Shown in pieces: positions 44,441 to 54,190 of a stretch of DNA of 64,000 nt. The DNA lies in NCBI GenBank assembly GCA_009763385.1, contig CM019823.1:90779104-90843103 (forward strand), given 5' to 3'. Position 1 is the first letter of the stretch. Each line of letters begins with the position of its first letter. Under the pieces are notes generated by a model. It had not been told where the DNA came from. It was given only the letters and a program-made list of their open reading frames with translations, and did not search any database. A program made the position numbers and the translations under genes. The stretch is from Coix lacryma-jobi var. lacryma-jobi (lineage: Eukaryota; Streptophyta; Magnoliopsida; Poales; Poaceae).

Positions 44441-44714
44441 GACTGGTTTCGCACGGTTTCGTCCGCGGTTCGCTCGTTCGTTGTCGGAATTGATTTCCGT
44501 CTTTTGCGTTGGCTTTCTAGAGTTGTCTAGTGTCTCGCTGTGCTTCTAGGAAGCATCCACCCTACATATAGGGTCGTGGACATTAGCAAGCTCTAGGGTT
44601 CGCTCTTGGGGTCGATTTTGGGACAGTGGCATCTAGTTTCCGTAAGGAAATTTTGAAGCTCCCATTCACCCCCCCCCCCCTCTGGTCGCTTTCGGTTAGC
44701 TTCTCGGTCCTTCA

Positions 44715-46883
44715 ATTTTTCTCCGAGCTTTCTTGAAAAAGACTTCTTATGAGTTGCGTTTTGGAAAACTACCCAAGGTGAGTTATTTTCGAGTTTTTGG
44801 TTGCCATTATTTTATACTCAAAAAGGGCAACTTGGACAAGTTTGAGTCTCGTTCTTCTGACGGTGTGTTTTTGGGTTATGGCACTCACACTCGAGCTTAT
44901 CGTGTACTTAACCTTGACACTAACCGAGTCATGGAGACATCCGATGTCACCTTCGACGAGACCATGGTTTGTCCTTCTTCTCGCTTTGAGCGTGCAGGTG
45001 ATCATGAGGTTGGCGAGCCTCTTTTTGATGATGATGAAGAAGGTGCTGAAGGGATAGATGACCCAGCACCTCCTCCACCTGCAGTGCCGCAAAGAGCGGC
45101 TTCTACGGCGACTCACGGCCCCGACACCTCTTCTTCCTGGGGGCCGTGGGATCCGCCATCCCGAGCAGTACCATTTGTACCCGGGGAGGCACCAGCTGCT
45201 GTTGAGGGGGAGGCTACTTCAGCTCGTGAGGCGCTACGACACATCCAGCGCCAGCACCCGCCTCAGCAGATGATCGGCAGCATCGACGAACGGGTTACTC
45301 GGTCCAGGTCACAGCAAATCTCGCACTTTGCTCATTCTGCTTTTGTTGCTAATTTTGAGCCCCGAGATGTTGGACACGCTTTGACGGATCCGGATTGGGT
45401 CAATGCCATGCATGAGGAGCTAGAAAATTTTGAGCGAAATCGGGTTTGGGTTCTAGTTCCACCTCCTCCTGAGTGTAAGCCTATTGGGACAAAATGGGTT
45501 TTCAAAAACAAGCAAGGAGAGGATGGCCACGTTGTTAGAAACAAGGCCAGACTTGTAGCGAAGGGTTATAGTCAGAAGGAGGGGATAGACTATGAGGAGA
45601 CGTTTGCTCCTGTAGCTCATTTGGAGGCAATTAGGATACTCTTGGCTTTTGCTGCATCCAAAGGTTTCAAACTTTTTCAAATGGATGTCAAGAGTGCCTT
45701 CTTAAACGGCTACATAGAAGAGGAAGTTTATGTTGAGCAACCCCCCGGTTTTGAAAATCCCAAGTTTCCAAACCATGTTTTTAAACTCCACAAAGCTTTA
45801 TATGGTTTGAAACAAGCCCCTAGAGCCTGGTATGATAGGTTAAAAACCTTTTTGCTTGCTAAGGGTTTTAAAATGGGATGTGTAGATAAAACGCTCTTTC
45901 TCCTCAAGCAAGGCAAAGACACTCTCTTGGTCCAGATTTACGTGGATGATATCATTTTCGGTGGTTCTTCTCACGCTTTGGTTGCCAAGTTTGCAGATAC
46001 TATGAGCAGGGAGTTCGAGATGAGCATGATGGGCGAGCTGACATTCTTTCTCGGGTTGCAAATCAAGCAATCCCGGGAAGGGACGTTTGTGCACCAGGGC
46101 AAGTACACCAAGGACTTGCTGAAGCGGTTTGATATGGGTGAGGCCAAGCCTCTTCCAACACTCATGTCGACGACGACTGCCCTGGATGCGGACAAGGATG
46201 GAGAAGCAGTGGACCAGAAGGAGTACCGAAGCATGATCGGGTCGCTCCTCTACCTGACGGCGACACGCCCGGACATCCAGTTCGCGGTGTGTCTGTGCAC
46301 GCGCTTTCAGGCGTCGCCGCGCACTTCTCACTGTCAGGCAGTGAAGCGCATATTCAGGTACCTCCGTTTCACACCTGAGTTCGGGATTTGGTATTCTGCT
46401 TCCTCCACCCTTTCCTTTTGCGGTTATTCCGATGCCGATTTTGCTGGTTGTCACATCGAGCGCAAGTCCACTTCTGGGACTTGCCAATTTATTGGATCTT
46501 CTCTTGTTTCGTGGTCTTCTCGCAAGCAGTCTAGTGTCACTCAGTCCACCACAGAGGCTGAATATGTTGCTGCGGCTAGCTGCTGTTCCCAGTTGCTTTG
46601 GATGATGGCCACTTTGCGTGATTTTGGTCTGAGCTTTTCTCGCGTGCCTTTGCTTTGTGACAGCACGAGTGCCATTAGCGTTGCTAAGAACCCCGTGCTT
46701 CACTCGAAGACCAAACACATTGATGTGCGCTTTCATTTTCTGCGAGACCACCAGGAGATGGGTGATATCGACCTTCGCCATGTCGATACTCATCACCAAC
46801 TGGCTGATATTTTCACCAAGCCTTTAGACGAATCAACCTTTAATAGGTTGAGGGGTGAGCTTGGTGTGTGTTTCCCCTTTTAG
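44715..46883 (+). pseudogene. E6 pol C-terminal two-thirds: integrase tail, RT, RNase H (5'-truncated, open frame)
   Basis: The frame is open from the first base after the LTR (IFLRAFLKKTSYELRFG) to TAG 46881-46883, 722 codons with no stop. It contains the end of integrase (KFESRSSDGVFLGYG), an acidic/Pro-rich linker, RT (MDVKSAFLNG, YVDD at 45939-45950) and RNase H (DADFAGC, TTEAEYVAA, SKTKHIDVRFHFLRDH). It is very close to E5. gag, protease and the integrase catalytic core are missing because an LTR is joined at 44714. Long minus-strand frames over it are antisense shadows. Confidence 0.9.
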
Positions 46884-48487
46884 ATGGGGGAAACATTTTG
46901 GATCTTGTATACTAGATTGATTCTTTTCATTTGTCTTTCTTTTCTTTTGCATTTCAGCATACGCATTTATATTCTGAGCTTCATGTTTATATTCACTAGA
47001 ATGTACCTATGCTCTATGTAGTATGCTCCGATGCTTATATTGATGCTTGTAGCTTATGCTTTTTCTGATCACTAGTACATGTTGTGAGTTGAGCTATTTT
47101 GGAATGGTGAATTTGCTTAATGCATATAAATCTGAAAATGTTCACCATTGAGATATGCAACTAGCATGTGTAGGGTGTGTTGAGTCCATTCCTGCTTTTC
47201 ATATATGCTAGGTTGCTATGTCTCTAGTTCTGAGTCATTCACTTGCTTGGTCTATTCATATCATGTTTAAAATTTGAACCAAGTTTTAGTGAATTGAAAA
47301 GATCGAGATAGGATTGCTTGTCAACACCTCACGGTATCGAGACTTTTTCCCATTGCACTTTGAGTTAAACTTGAGCCGTGTAGTGTATGACCAAAACCGT
47401 AGCTTTAAGCTTCTGATTGCTTTGGCATAGGCTTCGCTCGGTTGAAAAGTTAGGCAATGACAAGCTTTCAACCTCTCGCAATCACATGCTGAATTTGAAC
47501 TTGTGTAATTTCACCGCTGCAACTCCGATATTAAAACTGAAATCATAAGTATGTTTCATTCCTATGCATGATGATTGAACTTTGCTAGGGGTAGTTCACT
47601 TTGTATATATGCTTAGCACTTGTTTGGATTCCTACCTATACATGTGGAGTGCTATTTTGATGGTGACTATCTTTTTGGCTAAAAACTGCTCACTTGCTCA
47701 TAAGCTTCATATTTCGTATGTGTGATCAGTTTGAGCCTTCGCTCTTTAAGTGCTTAGTTGAGTCATTGGAGCTATACTGTTTAGAGCATCTTTGCACTCT
47801 TTTGATTATATGCACGAAGCTCCTAACTTGCATTTCTGACTTCATATGCATTTTCTAAGGGAGAGATTTCGTTGAGGGAAGGATTTTGAATGGTTCCTGT
47901 ACTTGATAAGTGCATTTTCAACTAAGGGGGAGAATTTTTGCAAATCATATGTCTCCCGGTGTTCAACTAAGGGAGAGCTTTTGTTAAGGGGGAGATTTTC
48001 AAATTTTTGTGCTCTTCTAATGTTGGACCTAAGGGGGAGTCCCTGGTTGCTTGCACTTGTCGAGGGGGAGTTTGCTAGTTGTGTTGAGTCGCTGCCTCTG
48101 TCTTGAGGGACTAGCAAACATTTTTCCTCATTTGGTGTCAAGTTTGATTTCGATTGGTTCGGAGTGGTTTTTCTTGCTAGTTGTGTTGAGCCTCTGTGCC
48201 TCTATCTTGAGGGACTAGCACTTTGCCATTTTATGCCATTTTATGCTCCGATTTTCGATTGGTATCTTGCTAGCGGTGTTGAGCCTGTTCTACCTCTTCT
48301 TGAGGGCTAGCTTTGCTTTGCTTGGTCGCGTCGAGCCGCTGCCCATGTCTTTGGGGACCAAGTTCTTTTGCTCTTTCCACTTGACCTTCGGCTTTGCTAT
48401 GCTTTTGGGTCATTTGGTCGAGTTTTCTCTCCTTCCTCCTTCTTCCTTCTTCTTTTCATTATGATTTGTGTGAGTAGTTGACAATGC
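46884..48487 (+). other. E6 3' untranslated region
   Basis: Same layout as in E5, with more AGGGGGAG-like motifs (about 47929, 47987, 48030, 48063) and the hairpin array 48070-48362. Confidence 0.83.
48070..48362 (+). repeat. E6 3'-UTR hairpin array (four units)
   Basis: Units start near 48070, 48175, 48269 and 48321. Stems are GTTTGCTAGT/ACTAGCAAAC, TGCTAGT/ACTAGCA, GCTAGC/GCTAGC and CTTGGT/ACCAAG, in the same order as in E5. Confidence 0.82.
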
Positions 48488-48505
48488 ACTCATCAAGGGG
48501 GAGAT
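48488..48505 (+). promoter_or_regulatory. E6 polypurine tract
   Basis: CACTCATCAAGGGGGAGAT-type tract before the LTR start at 48506. Confidence 0.85.
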
Positions 48506-48655
48506 TGCGGATACATGGGTGTATGCCGGGTCTCTGAGTGATGAGTGATTGTCCACTGGGTTGATGCGCATGTTCTTTGGCTTGTGTTGTGCAGGTGTCG
48601 AGCATGGATACAGTGATCAAAGGCAAGGTGAAGGTCAAGTAGAGACGTGTTGTGC
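48506..48655 (+). repeat. E6 3' LTR stub
   Basis: The first 150 bp or so of the TGCGGATACATGGG LTR. It breaks at about 48655 into unrelated sequence (CCCCCGAATAGCTGTGG). Confidence 0.85.
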
Positions 48656-49026
48656 CCCCGAATAGCTGTGGTAGCAAGCAGGTGGTGATAGCCCTGTGCG
48701 CCTTTAATTCCACCACGTAGTTGGTCAAGTTTAAGAGTAGGGCTCGTTGTGCTAGCGTTCAACCTAAGTCAGTGGTAAAGGCTAGTACGCCCACAGTACA
48801 CTAGTAAAGAACTTAAATCACTAGAAGTCTAATAGAACTAGGATCTACCCCAGTAGATAGTGCCCGTTCCCGTTCATCTATCCTAGATATCCTTATCCCC
48901 CTAGTTTTCTCAAAATCACTTTGCGTTCCTCGTGGATTCGATACCCCGGAATACTCTGAGGTGAAAAGTTACAACTGACAGTCGTGCGCTTGTGGTTTAT
49001 TCTGCGTGCCACCCAAGGTGTCAACA
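48656..49026 (-). mobile_element. Unclassified LTR-like fragment
   Basis: On the minus strand it begins TGTTGACACCTTGGGTGG exactly where the CACTA transposase frame ends, as expected for the 5' end of an inserted LTR. It has no coding frame. Its other end abuts the E6 LTR stub, so it is truncated or rearranged. I recall similar LTR starts in grass Gypsy elements but cannot assign a family. Confidence 0.45.
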
Positions 49027-49290
49027 CTCATCCCACACGCGTATGCCTGGTTTGCTCCATAGAAGTAGAAGTTCCTCAACTAATGGCCTCAGGTAGACAT
49101 CGATGTCGTTGCCAGGTTGCTTCGGCCCTTGGATGAGCAACGACATCATAATGAACTTCCGCTTCATGCATAACCACGGAGGAAGGTTGTAGATAAATAC
49201 AGTAACTGGCCAAGTGCTATGACTACTGCTTTGCTCCCCAAAAGGATTAAAACCATTCGTACTTAAAGCGAACCTCAAGTTTCTAGCCTC
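49027..49290 (-). pseudogene. CACTA TNP2 transposase, downstream fragment
   Basis: Minus-strand reading RNLRFALSTNGFNPFGEQ, STWPVTVFIYNLPPWLCMKR, LIQGPKQPGNDIDVYLRPL and WSKPGIRVWDE is the conserved TNP2 transposase core of plant CACTA elements. It continues the frame that stops at solo LTR B. After VWDE the sequence becomes a foreign LTR start. Confidence 0.88.
49286..49290. repeat. Target-site duplication (GCCTC), left copy
   Basis: GCCTC directly before solo LTR B, identical to 51497-51501. Confidence 0.9.
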
Positions 49291-49730
49291 TGCGGATACA
49301 TGGGTGTATGCCGGGTCTCTGAGTGATGAGTGATTGTCAACTAGGTTGATGCGCATGTTCTTTCGCTTGTGTTGTGCAGGTGTCGAGCATGGATGCAGTG
49401 ATCGAAGGCAGGTGAAGGTCAAGTTGAGACGTGCTGTGCCGACGGACCGGGTGCGGTGAAGGATGGGCATGCCGTGCGGCGGACGTGCCATGCCGAGGTA
49501 CCGAGCGGTGAAGGGCGGACGTGAGGCTTGGACTGAGGGACCAGAGGCCCGAGGATCAGCTGTGGTGGCTGGCAGCCTGTGACGACGACAAGTGAAGAAG
49601 TGTGGTCATGTGTTGCCTGCGTCGTGGACTCGGGGACACGTGTCGGTGGACGGGGTGCACGGGAGGTGCATCCCATCTACGACGTCGGTTTGGTGGTAGA
49701 GCCAGGGAAAAACCATCGGATGGACGGTTT

Positions 49731-49988
49731 CCAGGTTTGGGCCTCAAAACCTGGGCGTGGACGGTTTCCGAGTTTGGCCACAAAACTCGGGCTGAGGGTT
49801 TCCGAGTTTGGCGTCAAAACTCGGGCTGAGGACAGTTTCCAGGTTTGGGCCTCAAAACCTGGGCGCTGAGGGTTTGCTGAGTTTGGCCTCAAAACTCAGA
49901 TGCTGGTGGGCTGGTTTCCCGGTTTGGGCCTCAAAACCGGGGGTTGGCTGGAAAAGGCTGGTTTCCCGGTTTGGGCCACAAAACCGGG
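49731..49988 (+). repeat. Hairpin array in solo LTR B
   Basis: Seven units, in order: CCAGGTTT/AAACCTGG, CCGAGTTT/AAACTCGG twice, CCAGGTTT/AAACCTGG, CTGAGTTT/AAACTCAG, CCCGGTTT/AAACCGGG twice. The loop is GGGCC(T/A)CA or one base shorter. Confidence 0.88.
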
Positions 49989-50770
49989 GGTGCAGAGCGA
50001 GGGCGGCACGTGGCGGCGATCTGGAGGTTGCGTCGAGGCAACGCTTCGAATCGAGCGGGCGTGGCCGTCGGATACACCTACCACCGAGTTGGTCCAGAAT
50101 AACCCTAGGGTTTAGCTGGTTCGCTCTGTAATTAGAATAGAGAGGGGTAGAGTAGGAAATAGACTTAGGCTAGTAGTAGGATAAGTAGTCGGGAGACTCC
50201 CTCCTCCCATCTATCTCAGTCATTTGCTCTTTCGCACTTAGGGTTTCCTGCTCTCCCATATCCCTGCTGTAGCTAGCTGAGATCCACAGAGAAGAGACCA
50301 ATACCTCTGTGCTCGTGAGATTTTTGAGGAAGTGAGGCCGTAACCTCACCATTGTAGCGTGTGGTAGCCACACAGTTGCAAATTCGTGGTTGTGATTCGT
50401 GTTTTGTTCGTGTTCTTCGCGGAATCCTTTTTCTCCACGTTTTTCCGGTCGCTTGATCTCTTTGCTCGGTTCATCTTTTGCAAATCCGTTTGAACCAAGT
50501 TGTTCTAGATCGTGAGGCACTTCTTTCCACCGAAGGAATTCACCTCTAACCTCACGGTCTAGGAGATCGATCGATTTTAGTTTTGGGTCAAGTTTTTCTC
50601 CCTTCCCCTGAATTTCTTCGATTCATCGATTTGGAGATAGGTTCGAGCCATGATCTCTTAGAGATAGCTCACTATCCTCCTTGTGACTCCTCTCACCAAG
50701 TTAGAACCCTAGAGGTTTCGTTTTGGGTGAGTTTGGATCGAATCGGTGGACGAACTGCAGGTTTTTGGGG

Positions 50771-51219
50771 TGACCGGACGCTTGACACGGGGTGACCGGA
50801 CGCAGGGCCGTGAGTCCGGTCGTTGAATATTTTGATCTGCTCGATTTCTGTTGACTGACCGGACGCGCCATTTCTTCTCTGACCGGACTCGACTAACACA
50901 CTGTTCCTCGGTTTCATCGTAACTGACCGGACACTAGAGGTGTGACCGGACGCTTAGTGACCGTGAGTCCGGTCACAAACAGAGAGCTCCGAAATCTGAT
51001 TTGGCCTGACCGGACGCGTCTGGTGGTGCCTGACCGGACGCAGGCAGAGTCCGGTCAAGTCTGTTTTGCGCAGTTTTGTCCTTTGTGACCGGACGCTCAG
51101 CACTTGACCGGACGCACCACTTCAGTGAGTCCGGTCCAACTCAGGGAGCTCCCAGATTCGGTTTGCACTGACCGGACGCGTCCGGTGGTGCTTGACCGGA
51201 CGCAGGCAGAGTCCGGTCA
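50771..51219 (+). repeat. Palindrome array, TGACCGGACGC class, in solo LTR B
   Basis: About fifteen TGACCGGACGC or GAGTCCGGTCA units lie at the place where E5, E2 and C have CATCGGACGC and where E7 and solo A have GCGGACAGTCCGC. Confidence 0.87.
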
Positions 51220-51496
51220 GTGCTGTCTCTGCGTTGTTTTGTCCGCAGTTTGTTCGTGCGATCTCGGATTTTGTTTCTGTCTTTTGCGTTGGGTTTCTAG
51301 AGTTGTGTAGTGTCCCGCTGTGCTTCTTGGAAGCATCCACCCTACATCTAGGGTCGAGGACACTTGTTAGCTCTAGGGTTCGCTCTTGGGGTGATTCTTG
51401 GGACAGTGGTGACAAATTTCCGAAAGGAATTTTGAAGCTCCCATTCACCCCCCCCCCCCCTCTGGTCGCTTTCTGGGTAGCATTCTCGGTCCTTCA

Positions 51497-51501
51497 GCCT
51501 C
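51497..51501. repeat. Target-site duplication (GCCTC), right copy
   Basis: GCCTC directly after solo LTR B. Confidence 0.9.
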
Positions 51502-52522
51502 ATCTGCAAACTCTAGGAATTCTCTGTCTATCGCTCTCCACTGGGATCCATCAGCTGGGTGCCTCAGCATATTGTCTACCTTACAGTCTTCTTTATGCCA
51601 CCGCAACAACTTTGCATTGTCCTTATTTCTGAACAAACGTTTCAATCGTGGTATTATAGGAGCATACCACATAACCTTGGCAGGGATTTTCTTCCTGCTT
51701 AGACGTTCTTCACCCTCTACGTCGCCAGGATCATCTCGCCTTATCTTATACCGTGATGCTTCACATACCGGGCATGCATCCAAATTCTTGTATTCCTCCC
51801 CACGGTACAGGATGCAGTCATTAGGACATGCGTGTATCTGTTGGATTTCTAATCCCAAAGGGCAGACGACCTGTTTTGCTTCGTACGTAGTGGTGGGCAA
51901 TCCATTAGCTTTCAGAAGCATCTTTTTCATTATCTTCAATAACTGCCCAAATGCCTTGTCGGATGTACCATTCTTTGCCTTCCATTGCAGCAGTTCCAGT
52001 GTAGTACCCAGCTTTTTTTGGCCATCTTCAGCAGTGGGATATAGCAATTTCCTATGATCCTCTAGCATGCGCTCGAACTTGACCTTCTCCTTGTCACTTT
52101 CACATTCTCTTTGTGCATCACGAATGGCATCACCAAGAGCATCAGCATCAGTTGCCACATCTTTTGCCGCTGCCGCATCTTCTTCACCATCTCCCCGCAC
52201 TATAGAAGACACCGTACTGAGCAATAATATCAGCGTGGGCCAATTCTTCTTCACCTTCTTCACCATCATCCATTACAACCCCCCTTTCACCATGCTTCGT
52301 CCAACAAATATAGTTTGTTACGAAACCCGACTTCAACAAATGCGTATGAAGAGTCCTTGAGCATGAATATTCCTTCAAATTCTTACAGACGGCGCATGGG
52401 CAGCACATGAAACCATCCTGCTTGTTTGTCTCAGCCACACCTAAAAAATAGTGCACGCCAGCAATAAACTCTTTGGAGCGGCGATCGACATTATACATCC
52501 AATTGTGTGATAACATCTGCAT
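51497..52522 (-). pseudogene. CACTA TNP2 transposase, upstream part
   Basis: The start used is near 52522 (MQMLSHNWMYNVDRRS). The N-terminal transposase-associated domain reads FIAGVHYFLGVAE, CPCAVCKN, HTHLLKSGFVTNYICWTKHGE. A frameshift near 52195 leads to the second frame: HDRKLLYP-like EDHRKLLYP, KKLGTTLELLQWKAKNG, YEAKQVVCPLGLEIQQIHACPNDCILYRGEEY, CPVCEASRYKIRRDDPGDVEGEE, VMWYAPIIPRLKRLFRNK, WHKEDCKVDNMLRHPADGSQW. This is the catalytic transposase family that cuts at CACTA ends. It is interrupted at 51496 by solo LTR B. Confidence 0.9.
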
Positions 52523-52798
52523 TAAATATTACAACCATGCACTTAGTAGTTTCTCATGTTATTACACAACACTCATGACATCATATGATTGATTAATTCA
52601 AGCAAGCTTGACTACAACGAAGACAATCGTAGCTAGCACTAAAAAAACTAAAACTAAAATGCACTTCAGCAACATAATTAGTTCGCGTCCGATCCCAACT
52701 AAAATAGACAGATCATTCGTTTCATCAGCATGTATGGCCTGCTACCGCTGACTCACTGCCTCATCACCTTCAGCGGCAACCTCCTATGCAATAGAATT
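52523..52798. other. CACTA internal spacer
   Basis: A/T-rich, between the transposase start and the GRF gene end. No coding frame or repeat is supported. Confidence 0.6.
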
Positions 52799-53134
52799 TC
52801 ATATGTGCTGAACGTACTCTTCCTCCCAGTACCAACCTTTACATCCGCTGGTGCCCTCCCACTGCAATTAGAACAAAGAATAAGGAATTTAAACAACATC
52901 ATCAAGCAAAACCGATACAAATGAACCATATTAATCAAATGCGGATAAATAATAACCCACCTCATGGTCCGGACACTTGTAGAATATACGACCATTGTTG
53001 ATTCCCTCTTTTTTCACTCGGTACTCCTTCACAATTTTTTGCTTACACTCGCCGCAAGCAATGAGAGGAATATCCGGCCACAAACGCTTTGGATCCCGAT
53101 GATGAGAGGCTAAGGACCCGGTCACGATTGCCAT
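52799..53134 (-). CDS. Small GRF-type zinc-finger protein in CACTA element (two exons)
   Basis: Exon 1 is 53134-52961 (MAIVTGSLASHHRDP...), intron 52960-52862 has GTGGGT donor and TTGCAG acceptor, and exon 2 is 52861-52799 ending in TGA; 78 residues. The spliced protein holds the GRF zinc-finger pattern: CGEC near residues 27-30, NNGRIFYKCPDHE near 46-58, then across the splice GCKGWYWEEEY near the C-terminus. GRF fingers bind nucleic acid, and short GRF proteins of this kind are common near transposons in grass genomes. It lies upstream of the transposase on the same strand. Whether it aids transposition or is a captured gene is not shown. Confidence 0.75.
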
Positions 53135-53715
53135 CTACTATATCCATACTCATTTTTTAAACTATTACATGTCAATTCCTAATTTTCTAAACAATTATAA
53201 ATAAAAAAGACTTTAAATTTATCTATTTGTTTAGATAATCCAAAAAATATGATATAACAATACCAATTTCCACATTGTCTACTCTCTATATTCATTGTTG
53301 CAAACTATTATAAATTCCACATTTTTCTAAAGAAAATTAACTAAAAAGACACTAAAATTCATTATTACTCGTTTTGCATAAGTATGAAATATACAATGGA
53401 TACTACCTAGCTAGCAGTAGAAAACTATCAAGTGATTGTGATGATCCAATTTAAACTACTCAACTCTCTATGCTTGTTCTTGCAAACTATATATTTTAAT
53501 TAAATTTCTCTCATATTCAAAAGACATGGTAGGAGACGAAAATAGTTGCCTCTCAACGCAAAGAGACGATGACGGAGTCGAAGAAGATCACCAATTGACG
53601 CCGGAGACGAAGAACAATGAAGAACAAACAATAGCAAGCAATAGCAACAGCAAGAACAAGCAAGGAAGCTCACTGAAATTTGAATGTCTCTGGCTCAAGG
53701 AGGAAGGAGTTGGCA
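53135..53715. other. A/T-rich CACTA 5' region
   Basis: Strongly A/T-rich, likely the promoter side of the GRF and transposase genes. The plus ORF at 53526-53723 has Asn/Ser/Glu-rich composition and no recognisable domain; I do not call it a gene. Confidence 0.55.
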
Positions 53716-54029
53716 GGTTATAAACTGAGGAGCTTTAGTCCCAGTTTGTATTAAACACTGGGGCTAAAAGGTGATCATTTATCCCGGGGCAAGGCACAAA
53801 CTGTGGATAAAGAATTAGTCTCGGTCTATGACACCAACCGGGACTAAAGAGTGCCCTTTAGTCCCGGTTGGTAACACGAACCGGGACTAAAGGGTCCCTG
53901 CCCCGACAGCTCTGCACGGTAGCCGTTGGGGCAGGCCCTTTAGTCCCGTTCCGTGTTACCGACCGGGACTAATGGGTCTATTAGTCCCGGGCAGGAAAAA
54001 CGCCGAGACAAATGATGATTTTGAGAATC
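53716..54029 (-). repeat. CACTA subterminal repeats
   Basis: Multiple direct and inverted copies of TTTAGTCCCGGTT / AACCGGGACTAAA occur, including a hairpin at about 53849-53903. These subterminal motifs are the transposase or accessory-protein binding sites in En/Spm-type elements. Confidence 0.85.
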
Positions 54030-54056
54030 GGCCAAAGACCCTGTTCTGTAGTAGTG
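54029..54056 (-). repeat. CACTA terminal inverted repeat
   Basis: On the minus strand it starts CACTACTACAGAACAGGG. The partner terminus is missing from the window. A 3-bp target duplication cannot be checked for that reason. Confidence 0.85.
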
Positions 54057-54190
54057 AGAAATCAGTTGTCTTTTGTATGCTCACTCAGGAACTCAAGAAC
54101 ACAAAAGCATAAACAAAAGTATAGACATAGAGAGTTGAGAGGAGAGGGAGCTTGTGCTCTTCTTATTTCACTTTCACTGAGATGTCTCTA
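54057..54190. other. Unassigned sequence before gap
   Basis: 134 bp between the CACTA end and the N gap. I see no coding frame or repeat; the family is unknown. Confidence 0.6.

Larger units (their letters stand above)
42709..44714 (+). repeat. E5 3' LTR
   Basis: 2006 bp, TGCGGATACATGGG ... CGGTCCTTCA. It holds the hairpin array (43115-43366), a TATA-like AGTATAAGTAG (43557-43567), a CATCGGACGC-class palindrome array (44168-44440) and a 12-base C run (44669-44680). It is followed directly by E6 integrase/RT sequence. The flanking pentamers (ATTTT after it, ATTGA before LTR C) do not match, so no target duplication supports 33360-44714 as one insertion. Confidence 0.92.
49291..51496 (+). mobile_element. 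Solo LTR B (Sirevirus E5/E7 family) inside CACTA transposase
   Basis: 2206 bp, TGCGGATACATGGG ... CGGTCCTTCA, with perfect 5-bp GCCTC duplications and no internal region. It has hairpin array 49731-49988 (seven units), a palindrome array of a third class (TGACCGGACGC, 50771-51219) and a 13-base C run (51448-51460). Removing it rejoins the TNP2 reading frame near EFLEFADEA. Confidence 0.95.
49027..54056 (-). mobile_element. CACTA (En/Spm) DNA transposon, truncated
   Basis: The right end at 54056 reads, on the minus strand, CACTACTACAGAACAGGG, the CACTA terminal inverted repeat. It is followed by subterminal repeats of the TTTAGTCCCGGTTGGT type. Inside are a small GRF zinc-finger gene and a TNP2-type transposase, both on the minus strand. 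The transposase is interrupted by solo LTR B and cut at 49026 by another fragment, so the other terminus is missing and the element cannot move by itself. Confidence 0.9.

Noticed and set aside
45840..46799. 319-codon open frame on the minus strand
   Set aside because: It is exactly antisense to the intact E6 RT and RNase H frame; codon bias of the real gene keeps the antisense frame open. The same shadow appears in E5 (40014-40490).
53526..53723. 66-codon ORF in the CACTA 5' region
   Set aside because: Asn/Glu/Ser-rich without a recognisable motif, on the strand opposite to the element's genes.
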